Numbered from the stretch's first letter, positions 35,300 through 48,800 are shown. The stretch is DNA of 64,000 nucleotides from Sipunculus nudus (GCA_026874595.1 CM049317.1:49872401-49936400); one strand, 5' to 3'. The notes: generated by a model from the letters alone, not told the origin. Program-made: numbers and translations.

Positions 35300-37719
35300 G
35301 CTCAGCTGACTGAAAGTCATCTGAGCTATAGGGATCACCTTTTGTCCGTCCTCCGTCCGGGCGTCCGGGCGTCTGACCGTTTACAGAGTACAAATTGTAA
35401 GTGCTGGACCTGGAATCTTCTTACTTTACATCCAGAGGGGTCCATGAAAAATCTCCTTGGAAACCTGGAATTATGTCTCTGGTACCCATATCCTTTGAGC
35501 TATGGGGCCCCTCAGTACCCCCCAGAATAGTCAAAAATTTCCTACAAAAACTTCAATATCTCATTAACTACATCACTGATGGTCATGATTTTAGGCACAC
35601 AAATTGATCATGAAATGTCTCATCAGTTCCTGCAGACTGGTGGCGCCACCTGTATTTTTCGATTTTTTACGATTTTTTTCTCTATTTTTGAGACCTATAA
35701 AAATGTGGACATCTGTTAACAGGGCTCAAACCGTTAAGACTGGACCTAGAATCTTCATTCTTGACATTCTGAGAGACCTATGAAAAGTCTCCATGGAAAC
35801 CAGAAATTAGGTCTCTGTTACCCATATCCGTCGAGCTATGGGGCTCCAAAGTACCCCCCCCCCCCCCCAGAATAGTCAAAAATTTCATACAAAACTTCAA
35901 TATCTCATTAACTACATCATTGATGGTCATGATTTTTGGCATACATATTAATCATGAGTTGTTTCATCAGTTTCTGCAGACTGGTGGCGCCACCTGTATT
36001 TTTCGATTTTTTACGAAATTTTTTCTCTATTTTTGAGACCTTTAAAAATGTGGACAACTGTTAACAGGGCACAAATCGTTAAGACTGGACCTAGAATCTC
36101 CATTCTTGAAATTCTGAGAGAACTATGGAAAGTCTCCTTGGAAATTAGAAATTAGGTCTCTGTTACCCATATCCTTTGAGCTATGGGGCCCCAAAGTACC
36201 CCCCCCCCCCCCAGAATAGTCAAAAATTCCATACAAAAACTTCTATATCTCATTAACTACATCACTGATGGTCATGATTTTTGGCATACATATAAATCAT
36301 GAGATGTTTCATCAGTTTCTGCAGACTGGTGGCGCCACCTATATTTTTTCGATTTTTTTTACGAATTGTTTTCTCTATTTTTGAGACCTTTAAAAATGTG
36401 GACATTTGTTAAAAGGGCACAAATCATAACAACTGGATCTAGAATCTTCATTCTTGACATACTGAGAGACCTATGGAAAGTCTCCATGGAAACCAGAAAT
36501 TAGGTCTCTGTTACCCATATTCTTTGAGCTATGGGGCCCCAAAGTACCCCCAAGAATAGTCAAAAATTTCATACAAAAACTTCAGTATCTGATTAACTGC
36601 ATCACTGATGGTCATGATATTTGGCATACATATTGATCATGAGATGTTTCATCAGTTTCTGCAGACTGGTGGCGCCACCTGTATTTTTCAAATTTTTACG
36701 ATTTTTTTTCTCTTTTTTTGAGACCTTTAAGGATGTATTTATCTGTCAACAGGGTTCAAATTGTAAAAACTGGACCTAGAATCTTCATTCTCGACACACT
36801 GGGAGACCCATGTAAAGTCTCCATGGAAACATGAAATTAGGTCACTGTTATCCATATCCTTTGAGCTGTGGCACTCTAAAGTACAGCTCAGATTAATGGA
36901 AAATTTGATACAGAAGCTGAAGTATCTGAACAACTAATGCAGAGATCACTATAATTGTTTGTATGGATATTGATCATGGAGTGTTTCATCAGTTTCTGCA
37001 GCCTGGTGGCACCACATGTATTTGTTCGGGCTTTTTTCGAATTTTTTTCTCTATTTTTGAGACCTTTAAATATATGAACATCTGTTAATAGGGCACAAAT
37101 CATAACAACTGGACCTAGAATCTTCATTCTTAACACACAGGGAGACCCATGAAAAATCTCCATGGAAACCTAAAATTAGGTCTCTGTTACCCATATCCAT
37201 TAAGCTGTATGGCTCCAAAGTACCCTCCCCCCCAGAATAATGAAAAATTGGATACAAAAACTCCAGTATCTCAATAACTACAACACTGATGCTCATATTT
37301 TTTGGCATATATATTAATCATGACGTGTTCCAACAGTTTCAGCAGACTGGGTGCGCCACCTCTATTTTTTTCAATTTTTTATGAATTATTTTCTCTATTT
37401 TTGAGACCTTTAAAGATGTGGTTATCTGTCAACAGGGTACAAATAGTAACAACTGGACCTAGAATCTTCATTCTTGTCATGCACCATGCTTCTTTGCATG
37501 GATATTGACCATTAAGTGTTTTTATTAGTTTCTGCAGACTGGTGGAGCCACCTGTTTTTTTTTTAAGTTTACGCATGTTTTCTCTATTCTTGAGATATAG
37601 GAATACAGACACAATCTCAGCCTGTTGGTTAATCTGTTTGATGCTTCAGTTCAATGGTTATATACTACCATTCAGATGATAAAATTTCCTTTTGCAAATT
37701 TCTCCCAGTCAGCTGAGCG
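35300..37719. repeat. ~340-bp tandem array, about seven units, bounded by 12-bp inverted repeats
   Basis: Units are marked by the motif CTGGTGGCGCCACCT at 35639, 35983, 36328 and 36668, and by altered copies at 37005, 37349 and 37541 (spacing 337-345, the last 192). Each unit holds phrases such as ACTGGACCTAGAATCTTCAT, TCCATGGAAACC, GAGCTATGGGGC and a poly-C run. GCTCAGCTGACT at 35300-35311 and its exact reverse complement at 37708-37719 enclose the array, as if one element expanded inside its ends. It lies upstream of the lectin receptor's signal-peptide exon. Confidence 0.85.
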
Positions 37720-37967
37720 TCATGACCCATGGGTCACTTGTTGTATGACCTTTTCCTGGTGGGGAAGGGGAGGGGCAGATTTGTTAGGAAAGACCCCTGA
37801 AAATTTTGTGTAAACCATTATAAGTAAGCGACTCCAGTAGCATTTTTAGCTTTGGCTGAGGTTTGCGCTCTAATGCAATCCTAGTTCACGGTTTGTTTTA
37901 ATATGTGTCTGAAATATTCCGCAGACGTCAGGTAAAAAGTTAGAGTGAAATCCCTGGTACTATGCTT

Positions 37968-38001
<34 letters not shown>

Positions 38002-38240
38002 GTCATGAGTGTGTGTGCCTGCCCCCAAATGTATGCGCCTGTTGCGCTCCCTTGTCTGGTAGAATCATTAGATTACAACAAGCTATTATATATGTATCTA
38101 CAAACACCGTGTTTTTTTTTCGCAGACTATTTTCACCGTATTTGTTTTCATTATAGTACTACAATATAAATAAATATTACTATATATTAAATTATTTCTA
38201 TATATTGGTGTGTTGTGTGAGGATAAATGTTATATAAATT

Positions 38241-38277
38241 AATATATATATATATATATATAAATATATATATATAT
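38241..38277. repeat. (AT)n microsatellite
   Basis: Interrupted AT tract 15 bp beyond the 3' end of the hammerhead at 38292-38350. Confidence 0.9.
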
Positions 38278-38291
38278 GTTAAGGTAAGTGA

Positions 38292-38350
38292 TGAATCTGG
38301 GTCACGACCGTCGGTTTCGCCTCGTCGGCTCGTCAGGTGACTGGAATTCA
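38292..38350 (-). ncRNA. Type I hammerhead ribozyme, complete core (PLE-associated)
   Basis: On the minus strand, GTCAC leads into core CTGACGA (38336-38330). Stem II is GCC/GGC around GACGA, then GAAA (38318-38315). Stem III is ACC/GGT closed by GAC, then C (38306) as the cleavage base and GTGAC (38305-38301). Stem I pairs GTCAC with GTGAC and, beyond a 4-nt by 4-nt internal loop, TGAAT (38350-38346) with ATTCA (38296-38292). All invariant positions are present. It follows a PLE endonuclease end by 21 nt. Confidence 0.88.
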
Positions 38351-38370
38351 ACTAGTTGCGATATTGGTTT

Positions 38371-38557
38371 TTATAATTTCTTTTTAGCACGGTTGGGTGC
38401 CCTTGGACCATGGCGGCAGGTAGAAACAATTTCCGAACGTTTGTTCAAAAGGTTCTTTTGTTTTGAGCTTATAATTGCTAGTTTCTCTGCCAAGCACAGA
38501 TTACACTGACGTGAAGAGGTCATAAATGTGTTTGACTGCTGGAATATAGACCAGGTG

Positions 38558-38559
<2 letters not shown>
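38371..38559 (-). mobile_element. Penelope-like retroelement, C-terminal endonuclease fragment
   Basis: Read on the minus strand, an open frame gives ITWSIFQQSNTFMTSSRQ, then CNLCLAEKLAIISSKQK, then NLLNKRSEIVSTCRH and a basic end KKKL-stop. This matches the other copy in the window block for block (SITWKIL, CNLCLWEKYYII, LNKRNELVTACTH), so it is a PLE endonuclease. The copy is cut off at its 5' side exactly where a 57-bp (AT)n tract begins (38560). A complete hammerhead fold starts 21 nt after its stop. Confidence 0.85.

Positions 38560-38617
<58 letters not shown>
38560..38617. repeat. (AT)n microsatellite at a PLE truncation point
   Basis: About 29 AT units. The PLE endonuclease frame on the minus strand begins exactly where this tract ends. 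Confidence 0.95.
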
Positions 38618-38620
<3 letters not shown>

Positions 38621-38870
38621 TGAGAAGGAGAGAGAACTTTCACATTTCAGTTATCAATTATCGATTATCGATTTATTAAACCGACGCGCGACACTACCTG
38701 GGATTTGTTAATGCAGGAACGGATGCAATGGTTGAGTATGTGTGTGCTCACCACAAATATGGGTCCTAACGTTGTAAATAAACACCTGAAGTGTAATGAA
38801 GAGTGTAAGAACCAACGTACTGCATCTGTAGTCCTGTTGCTCAATGCTGGCAAAAATATAACATACCTTG

Positions 38871-38933
38871 GCATGTGAAGTGCAGCAAAGCGACTTTCGC
38901 GGCTGCGTTGATGATCCGCTTCGTGTTATATAA
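38871..38933 (-). promoter_or_regulatory. Candidate promoter and 5' untranslated exon for the lectin receptor gene
   Basis: On the minus strand a TTATATAA box (38933-38926) is followed after about 30 nt by a GC-richer stretch and then a good splice donor, ccaag|gtatgt, near 38873. The receptor's ATG at 34132 sits exactly on an acceptor and needs an upstream exon, and this is the nearest plausible one. The link is inference. A PLE fragment and tandem arrays lie in the intervening DNA. Confidence 0.25.
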
Positions 38934-40706
38934 CATTATACGTGCAAATTAGTTTGTAATTCCTCGCTCGCGTGACCCGGCTTACCAGAGGCCACGTGAT
39001 CTTACGCGGGGGAATTCCTCGGGGATTTTTCTTGGTCGATCACTCCTCCACGGGTGCCATATGCTCGGTGTTAGGAAAGTCACAGGAAATAAAGTAATAC
39101 GTCTGGGTTGGAAATAAAGTCATAAAAAGCCATAGCTGTGTTTGTGTATGTAAAATGTTTACAGAAATAAGTTCACAGTTTCAGTAGATCAATTGGCTAG
39201 ATATTTATTAAAAATACATCTGAAATGTTAACTTTATTCATAAAAACCTTTCCTATTTTAGCGTAACTGATAATTTAACATGGACACTTAGAATAATAGC
39301 GTAAATGAATAATTACTGGATGACCCAGTCCTGTCTATTTATTAAGTAATTTGCAATAGATATGTACATATATTCTCAAAACTTGTAAATTTAAAACAGA
39401 CCTGTTGAGAGATGTTTTCTGTTTTGAAATAATAACCATATGCTTGGATTTTTCCCCCGCCTGTATATTTGATTGTGTGTCACCAGGTAAAAATTTCAGA
39501 ATCGTTTGTAAGAAAACAAGTAGGGTTGGGATATAACTGATGATGCACTTGTCATTACATTAATGTTATTTGATGTTATGGATGTATCTGTATAGACAAA
39601 TAACTGGGGACATTTAATTAAATATTTTGCATCACGTTTGATCAGTTATTCTGACTGGAAGTCACGTACGTAAGCCACAACCATAGTCTGTGTCCGTCGT
39701 CTGTCTGCCAGTCCCTCCATTACCAGTCGTGTCGGGACCGACGATCGAATATAATCGATGGTTAGTCGGCTGTGGCAGACGATCCGATGATCGATCTCAC
39801 ATTACCATAATTTATTACAGAGTTTTCACAAAGGTTAGGCTTCATAATAACGGAAGGTACTTTTTTTAAAATACGGGAACAAATTTTCGACGAATCTTTG
39901 TTTAATAATAGATTCACACTAAAGCTGACTATAAAAGCATGTAGGCAATAGATGTATTATATATATCACCCAAATATAGAGAGGATATAGAGATCTATAT
40001 TTGATTAGATACTTTATACTCCTCAGAGGTCAACCAACTTTTATTGATTATTGATCTTGAAATTAGAACTGGTTCTCAACACTTCTGAAAAGTCACAAAT
40101 AATCGATCACCGGTTGCGATGTTCTGTCGAAGATCGATTATTATCAAGGATGCGGCACTTAACACACAAAAAAACTCAACACAAAAAAAATATCAAGGCA
40201 CGCATCATGACCGTATGGCCCTAAAAAATATCAGTTCAGCACCAAAGAACCCCAGGTAAGTAAAAAAAACTCATGAAAACTAAAATTGCTCAGTAAAAAT
40301 AGATGATTGTCATGAATTTAGAAGAGTAACTGGTCTCGAGGAACTGTAGAGAACGGCTTCAGAAGACTGTTGGCTCGGCGTTTAATTTGTTATTTTTCTC
40401 TATTATATGATCTTGGTTTTATCATTCCCAAATTGTAAATGTCGTTGCTTTTAAACATAAAGTGCCCGTTTCTCGCCGCCAAGAAACATGAATGTAGATA
40501 ATAATGACCTTTTTTTTCTGTATTAACGGCAAAGAAACAGGTTTCTGTTCATCAGAATTTGACAAATATGACCTTAGCAGGTCTTTAATTCTAAACATTC
40601 AAATTCAAAAGATAACGTTAAGCATTTGTATTTATGATACCTATTTACACACACACACACATATGTGTGTTTTTCCGTGACAACTTTCTTTTTTCTTACA
40701 GGAGGG

Positions 40707-41360
40707 GGAGTGTTACAGGTGCTCTTTTTATTGTGTGACATGGGCGTAACTCGTGTTGTTGTTACATTTTATGTTTAATTCGTACTGCTTAAAATCTCGT
40801 TGTCATGTGAGCCTTGGGTTTTCACGCCTGGTCACGTGATGGCCCTGGTATGTGGAGGTACGCACAGCGATGTCTTCTAGAGAATTCCTGAAGCGCGTGT
40901 TTACTCTGATTGTGCAAGATCTTATAGACTGTTCAAAAAGTGGAAAATTCCCGGCTTGGGGTGTGAAGGTATATAAAGGGGCTGGTTTTTAGAACCAGTG
41001 GGCAGACAGCAGAGCAGATTCCAGCGGACGCAGAAGCGTGTGTCAGATTCTAAGACCTTATCCGACGAATGCGGCAATTATACATTTTCAAAGACTTTCT
41101 CCTGGATTTTATGCATTTGGACTTCAGTTTACTTTCTGTGTTGTTGCAAGAACTTTCCACTGGACTGTCATTCTCCGAGAGTTTACATTTCAAGGACATA
41201 TCGAGGTGACGGTATGGGTATCTAGGTATTGTACCATTATCTTTCTGTGTGATTGTATTGACTTATTGCTATAACGCTGTTTTACTGTATAATTGTATTG
41301 AAACTTCTAAAACCTTCAAAGGTGTTTTCGTCATTTTGCTGTATTTTGTTGTATGGCAGA
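40707..41360 (+). mobile_element. Possible solo LTR with a strong TATA box
   Basis: A TGTTACAGG start at about 40712 and a strong TATATAAAGGGG at about 40970 resemble a retroviral-type LTR. GC-richer transcribed-looking sequence follows (AGTGGGCAGACAGCAGAGCA). No convincing matching right end, target-site duplication or adjacent gag-pol was found, so an ordinary promoter is equally possible. Confidence 0.25.
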
Positions 41361-41809
41361 AGTTTTAAGACGGCATGAATACCAGGGCATATATGCAAGA
41401 CCATCAATGAATACATCAACGAATATTATTATTGAATATTTTATTCACAAGCAGAATGTTTTAATACACGGCAAGAGTTCTAATGTAGGGTTGTGTAGTG
41501 AACATGCTCGTATAGACATTTAGCGGATCACAAGAAATTTGTAATTGAATCACCGCTCACAAAAAGGAACCGAAGTTATATGTGTGATAACTTTTGAGAC
41601 TAATACTATCAATAAAGCAATGATCATTATATTGTTTCCTGGATATTCTATAAAGGACGAGAAATTTACAACAACCCCTCTTGATTTATGGGTAGCCAAT
41701 TGATAATATAAAGCACTGATGATATACGGCCTCAAAACTTCGAGATAAGTCTTGCAAGTAGAGTTTGGAGTTGTTAGATTAGGATGAAAGTACTTGTAAT
41801 TGCTTCTTC

Positions 41810-42120
41810 TGGGAGGGTATGCGTTCTTTCCCATTCGTGTGTGTGCGTATGTGTGTGTATTTGTTCACAATATAACTCACGCAATCTTGAACTTAATCTA
41901 ATGAAGTTTTCAAGGTGTCTCGGAATTGGGCAATGAAAAAATCTATTAGAATTTGGTGTGGATCCGGAACATGATCCAGATTCATGAACGTAAGAAAGTA
42001 ATTTTCAGAAATGGACGGTCGTCCACTGGGAAAAATAAGTGAGTACAAGCACGGTTTGGGGACCTTCCAACTACGGGAAGCCCACATGGCGTAGGTGAGT
42101 ATGCCTTATAATGCAGATTT
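41810..42120 (+). repeat. Dispersed repeat family A, copy 3
   Basis: It begins GGGAGGGTATGCGTTC, followed by a GTGTGT-rich tract, and ends CCCACATGGCGTAGG with GATTTC. It lies downstream of the lectin-PAN gene. Confidence 0.6.
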
Positions 42121-42402
42121 CTAGTAAGTTTTGCGATGGTTGTTTAAACATAGAGATGGCGTAGAAACTATCGGAGGTACGCTTTTAAGAGTGGCTGGCG
42201 GGAAGGATTATCGATCCCTTCTATTATCGCCCACCTGCTCTGCTCATTGTACCAATAGTTTTCAACCACACTAACCGCATCTGTTGGCGCCGACTGATAA
42301 TTAGTGTTTGGGCCCGTTAATTCGCCAACGAAAATCTTAAATTAAAAATGTTATTAGCTTTATAGGTGAGCTTCCATTTGGAGTCTTTAGTAACTGTCTT
42401 GT

Positions 42403-42408
42403 TTTAAT
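42403..42408 (-). terminator. Possible variant polyadenylation signal (ATTAAA) of the lectin-PAN gene
   Basis: The plus strand reads TTTAAT, which is ATTAAA on the minus strand. It is about 130 nt past the stop. It is a weak call because the motif is frequent in this base composition. Confidence 0.25.
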
Positions 42409-42538
42409 AAACCAAAACATAAAAGGGCCCGAAATAAGCAGACAACCATCAAGTGTTCAATACAACTATGTTTGAAGTCTAACAGTCTTCAACAACTCAT
42501 TTGTACTGATTATACTGATTTAGCAGCAGTAGCAATAA

Positions 42539-42801
42539 TCAGACCTTAACTATGACAGTAGAGCTATTACTGTTAAGGAAGGTCGCGTCGTCATTGAATT
42601 TCTCTTGATAAACGCTGCACGTCATGTGGTCGGCCTCGGTTTGGTAAGTCGCCATGGAGCACGTATCGACGCGAACACACATCGTAGCGCACTCAACTGG
42701 ACTGTCAGTTACATGCATGGCATGTGGCTTGCCCGGAATCTGTTTGTTCGGAAACAGTTCAAAGTTCCCCGACATGGTTTTCCTGCTCACAGATGGGACA
42801 C
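42539..42801 (-). CDS. Lectin-PAN gene last exon: PAN/apple-like domain
   Basis: The acceptor tatctttccag precedes GT-GTC-CCA, which completes the split Gly150. The exon encodes [13 protein letters not shown], then [20 protein letters not shown], then [10 protein letters not shown] and a closing hydrophobic strand. This cysteine spacing (C-x3-C-x5-C-x13-C) fits the PAN core. The exon ends in TGA at 42541-42539. Confidence 0.8.
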
Positions 42802-45800
42802 CTGGAAAGATATGTGTTTATGAAACTTTTGATAACGGTTGACATTGCCATTAAGCACCATTGGCCAAAAAAATAGCTATATAACAATCCAACAGCTTTG
42901 AATTAGTTCTATTTTTTACTATTTTTGTCTGCAATATGCAATTATATCTTTTAACAGTTTAAAAATAAAATCACTTCCTACGCACAATTGTACAATCGTG
43001 AAGCCAAATAAATTCCATTGCAATTTGTGGTGGGTTATTCAATAAAATTACTGCACTAATGGAACCAATGCAAATCGGCCACAGAGCCAACGATTATCCC
43101 GAAAGTGATAATATGTATATGTTGATTCTTGATAAAGAAATTTCCTTGCAGTGGGAGCTGATCATAACATTGTAAAAAGCTGTCTGGCCTATTGTTGTAT
43201 ATGGACTGTAGCCCTGTATTTATTTTGGTCTCACATTTTACATAATATGGCTTGGAGTGAAGCAAAGGTTTGATTACCTTTGATCTTGTAATAGATGGTG
43301 TGTGGCTACAGCTGGCTCTATGGGTGACTCATTGACCCAGAACTGCACAAAGCTTAAGATGGACTTCTAATCTAACTGTAACTCCATGTGCTGTCTATTT
43401 GTTACTGACATTGATCACTGCTTGTCAACTCCCTGTTTGGGCTCTGCACAATGTGGTTTTGACTATATATTTTGAGGGACTCGTACATTGAGCTGTGAGA
43501 TTCGTTCACCAAATCTATCGAATTATTCAATTTCATTTATCATTATTTTATTTACAAAACTAGTAATAAGGATTTTCAGGAATGCAAGCGTCCCCTATTT
43601 GAATGCTCCTAAATGTGGGATATCCCGTTCCGCAACCCGTGTTTTCATTCGCTTAATTTCCCATATTGGCCCCTGTTTCATATCCAATCGGGCACATGTG
43701 ACTGCACATTTGAGATTGTTCCTGGAAGTCCTCCCTATATTCAAATCATGAGCCTGACCCAAACCAAAATCTAATCAATTTTCATTGGCTCATTCCCGAG
43801 GTGCCCTGAAATTTCATATGGGATTCTTGACTGTGTGAGTAATGTTGTGAACAAACACACACAAAAACACACACGAAGGGAAATAAACGCATAACTTCCT
43901 GGCGGAGGAAAAGTTAAATGGATGGTCCGGCAGATGTGAAAATTCATCATTCAGGAATGTAAAAGGGACCTATTCTGACGTCTATTCACTAACAATATTC
44001 AGTTCATGACATATCGCAATCATTCTGAAGTGCTCTGTCATATTTTGGAATATTTGTCTCACACTAATTCAGTACAAGGTAGGAAATCATCATTCACTTG
44101 ACAGTCGGCGAACGTTTTTGTACTGTCCCCTTTGTTTAAAGGGGACTAGAGGCACAAATAGTCCCCTGCCTATGTTAACCAAGGAATGTGATCCCCAAAT
44201 TTTCCGATTCCTCGGCCAAAATAATTTATAAAAAAACTTGCAAAATACAAAATGGAATAAAAAAAGAAAGAAAATGCATGATTAGTTGTTTTAGGGTTTT
44301 AGATGACCATGTTTAACATGAAGCAATGAGGCATGTTGAACAAATAGATACCTGGCATGGCTGTGGCCAAGAAATATGTTGTAACATTTTTTTGTTGATA
44401 ATCATTAAACATAATTTGTACCACCAGCACGTTTTAACACATGCCAGTCATTTGATCAATGTGCCTAAAAATGTGTTAATGACTGGTGACGTGGTTTATG
44501 AGATAAAAGGTAAAAGATTTTTCAACATAAGTGGAAACATGTGAAATCAGAAAAGTTTGTGATCAGCGAAATTTGAACTCCGATGGAAACATGAGTCTAA
44601 AAATAATTCTATTCAATATAGTATTCATTGAATTCCCTTAGCTAAAAGGAACCCTTGCATATGTTAAAGGCTAAAGTGTTCTTGTTTACGTACTTTTCTA
44701 AATGAAAGTAAAATAATGCCATTTTGGAGCTCATAAAGTCGATAAACAGAGGTGGCGCCACCTGCAATTTTTTTATCCCATGTCAGTCATGTGCTGAGTA
44801 AGTCTATACCATTTGGTGTAGAAATGGGTCATAAAGATATGTGATAAAAGAATTGGGCGGGATGGACGAGTCCTCCCTCCTACAGCGGAGGACAAAAGAC
44901 ATCCCGGAAAAACATCCGGACAAGGGTATTGGTACTGACTACATATGCTCTATTTGGGGGAGTCGCCAAATTATGCAAATATTGCGTTTGCAGTGGGTTG
45001 GCTGTTCACATTGCCAACCGTAACTTGATTGGTAGTCTGTAACTACTCCTCATAATTTACACTGAACATTTGATTAAGGTCACATAATGTGAATGGTTAG
45101 GTCAATTAGAAAATATTTGAAATTAACCATTGGAATGGGTGATTTAAGAGGAGATTATTTCCTTGGAGCATTAAGTGATGTTATCAGGAGTTAATTCCAT
45201 GGTGACAAGGGATTTTATAAAGAGTTTTTCCACATGATGAGGTTAAATAATTTTTTTAACAAGGATTTATTCACAAAAAACATTCAACATACACGAAAAC
45301 ATACAAAAGCAATATATATCTTTAAACAGTTAGGATAATAGTGTTTGCCCTTTGTGAACCGTATTCATTCAAAATAACCTCCTTTTATCTTAATTAGTTT
45401 ACTTGTGGCTGGTTTTCATAGTCTCTCCTTCCTGTTTACAAAATGTACAAGAGGCATCATTCATCAAATCGATCTTAAAGAGAAAGGAATTTAAAACTAA
45501 GCAGTTATGCATTATCCTGTACTGGAAGGTTAAATAATTAGAAACGTATTCTATCTGCACAGGTTAGTAGTTCTGTTGTGTATGTTACGTATTGACTTGG
45601 TATATGCGGTTACGGATTGACATAGGGTTACGTCTGTGACTTCGGTAGAATAACTAGGTTACTGCTTCTGTGACGGCCGTTTGTTCTTGCAAAGTAAATT
45701 TGTGGTTAAAGTCAGTCTTCATAATCATTCATTTGATGCTGATCCTGCTGCAAAACCGATTCCTTCCATTGGATATAGATATTGTACGAGAGTATAATCT

Positions 45801-48800
45801 GGCATAGGTGCAACTGAATATACGTACGTTATCATTTCTTATGCGAGGTCAATGTCTAATCTGTCGTTATGTAAATATATAATAGGATTTGAACATCTAT
45901 AAACATGCACTATAACATGAGCGCCACTTCACTAATTTATCTGGACGTCTCGCTCGACGTCATTGGCAAAAATACCAAAAGTTAATAATTCACTTTGCAC
46001 AAAATAAAAGATGGTTCACAGACAGAAATATTGAAGTTAGTAAATATAAAAATTAGGGTTCACTAGTTGAGTGCTTTTACGCATTAGCCCACATTATTTG
46101 TAAACAAATTGTGGCACCATTTTTGTTTTAGCGCCAACAAGTCGAAAACCGTATAATGCAATTAAACTATAATTTTATAGCAGGGTCATTTTATGGAAAT
46201 ATATCACGTGTCCTTTCCACGGGAATTCAAATGATGTTTTAAGAGTTTCATCTTAAAAATGGCGTCAATTTTTCCTCCAGGGTAGGGGATTACTCGCACA
46301 CACGCGCGCACACACACATATACCTTTTTTATCTGTGTGACACATTTCAAATAAATTACAATCAGGGTAAGTTTTAAGAAAATAAGGTTCTATATTAATT
46401 TTCAGTGTAAGTTTACTCTAAACTAGGCTTAGAAATAATATATCATAGAAAATTATACATGAAACCAAAATGTATAATCCTCTTTCTTAATATATTTTAT
46501 TTGCAAAAAAAATAATATTATATAGCGGAATAGTATATAGCTGAATAGCGGAGGGGGTGGGGGTTGATTACATTGACCATCTACCCTTGCAAAAAGGGGA
46601 GAGGGATATACCTTCACACCCCCCCCCCCCTATATTGACATGCTTCCCTCTGCAACCTACAGAAACATGACATACGTAAAATAATATGTGATGTATAAAA
46701 TAGTTACCGTTGTATGCTGGACTCTGCTTCCTCTCACAGACCGAAGAATGTGTTTTTCCACAAGCGGTGGCATACCACGTACCCCAATGCTTCATGGTCA
46801 CGCAGCTGTTTTGACCTGTATATGACCTAGTAGAGGGCCAACGGGTCCAAACGAATCTTCTTCCATCCCACCACATCCAGATTTTGTCTAAAGTCAGAAT
46901 CAAATCGAGAACCTTTGGGTTGTTAAAAAAAACGCACCTAAAACAACCACACAGGGTGTCAAACGATCAGTTTTACATCCATGCATGGTTGTCAACGGGG
47001 GTTTAAATTTATGTGTACAGTACACCTAATCTTTACTGAAACAGTCTTTGAAAATTCTTCTGAAATATTCTTAAAATGTTATATATATAGCAAATTTTCT
47101 GTGCACCGCTTATCCATCTCCGAGAAAGCTTCTCTGCGTTTTTCAACAATTCCTCATAAATATTTTAGCTTATATCCCTCTTCAAATGATTTTAATAATT
47201 CCCGCTTATTTATTGACTTCCGATTAAATAGGGCTACTAAGTAGCACACACGGACGTGAGCTCGCACCAAATAAGAAGGATATTTCCAGCAATTCTGAAA
47301 AATATGTCGAATTGGTTAAATCCCCCTTGACTTGTCTCTCGCGGCAGAGTAACAGATACAGGATACGCTGATGTGCATAATTGATTTTGATCCGCCCATG
47401 GAAAGCGCTGTGCTGTAAACATAATCTTTGCTAGTCCCACAATGATGCACGGTGGCTGCTTACAGCGGGTCTATTTGAAAGCTGTCTCTAAGGGCGTGCG
47501 CAGGATTAAGGTGGGGGGGGGGGGGGGGGGGCGGATCTCATGACCGCAAAAAGTCTGAGGGGAAACAAACGCAATGTACTTCCAGAAGGAAGGTACGTTC
47601 CAATAACCCTCCGGGCCGTTTAAAATGAATGCAAATAAATATAAATTTTGGTTATTTTCTTCCAAGTACGAATCTGTAGTACCAAATATAAGATTTGCCA
47701 TTCTGTTATACCGAAACTATTGAGCCCCAATACTCATTATATTTCTACATCTCCATGCATTCTAATGGGCCTTAAGAATACCTCACCATTCAGGCAGTTT
47801 AGAACCTATATAAACTAGCTAATGCTATTTAAAACAAATGAGAGACTTAAATTTGAAATTTCATCGTCAAACCTGGTTTTTACTTCACTTGTGTCCTTCG
47901 AAACTCCTGGGTCCGAGTCCCTTCCGATCATTAACGCATTTCCGCATTAACAAGCATTTAGCTGGGCTCCTTGGAGTCGTCCTGATGACAGCTATATAAA
48001 TCCAAGTTAACATAAAAGCCAAAGAGATTTTCTAAATTTGAAGTATTCTCTGGTGTTCATTCCACAGGAAACTCCTGACGGGCCTGGGCCCCTTTGGTCA
48101 CTCACTAAAAGAAACTATATTTACATTTGGAAAAACACATGACTTCTTCATTTTCGAGCTTTTTTTTGTACCTCATTGATAAGTCCTAGGATAAATTAAA
48201 ATCAAGTGAGACTTCTACATTTTCAAACATTTCAAAGGGCCCTATAGAAAATTCTGGCCGGTACTGGTGGAATAAAATCTCCATATTCATGTATCTCAAA
48301 TGACAAACAAGATGCGCATTTCTGTCGACCTTTATCGGACCCTCGCGGGGTTTCCTTATACTTGAATTTATTTAAGCTAAAATAAAAACTAAATGAGACT
48401 TCTACATTTCAAACATATTATTCTACTCTACAGGAAATTCCTGATCGATCGGGCACCTCTTGGGCCCCTTGTGCCCCAGTAACGGTGTACCTGCTGACTT
48501 CACCGCTCATAGGGCTTGCTTTAAATTAGATAAAAACTGGTGGGGATTGAACACCAGACAAATTGACGTTACCTGAAACAATCACAGAACCGGAATTAAA
48601 TGACTAACCGCCAGGACCGTCGTGCTCACTCACCTATGCATGAGCAGCAGCTTCCAATGAGGATTTTGTTTGGTCCATCATAGTTATTAGAGGGTTTCAT
48701 CTTATACTGTTACTAGTCCAAACAGCAACTATACCCTGGGCATTACAAATACATTTTTTTGAGCTCATTTTGCAAAAGGTTTAGGCACGCTCTGATAATT

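Noticed and set aside
47237-47440. A minus-strand frame with [10 protein letters not shown] that could be a half lectin exon
   Set aside because: Its possible donors do not match the phase of the next lectin exon (46887), whereas exon 50686-50895 joins that exon perfectly and supplies the first half of the domain.
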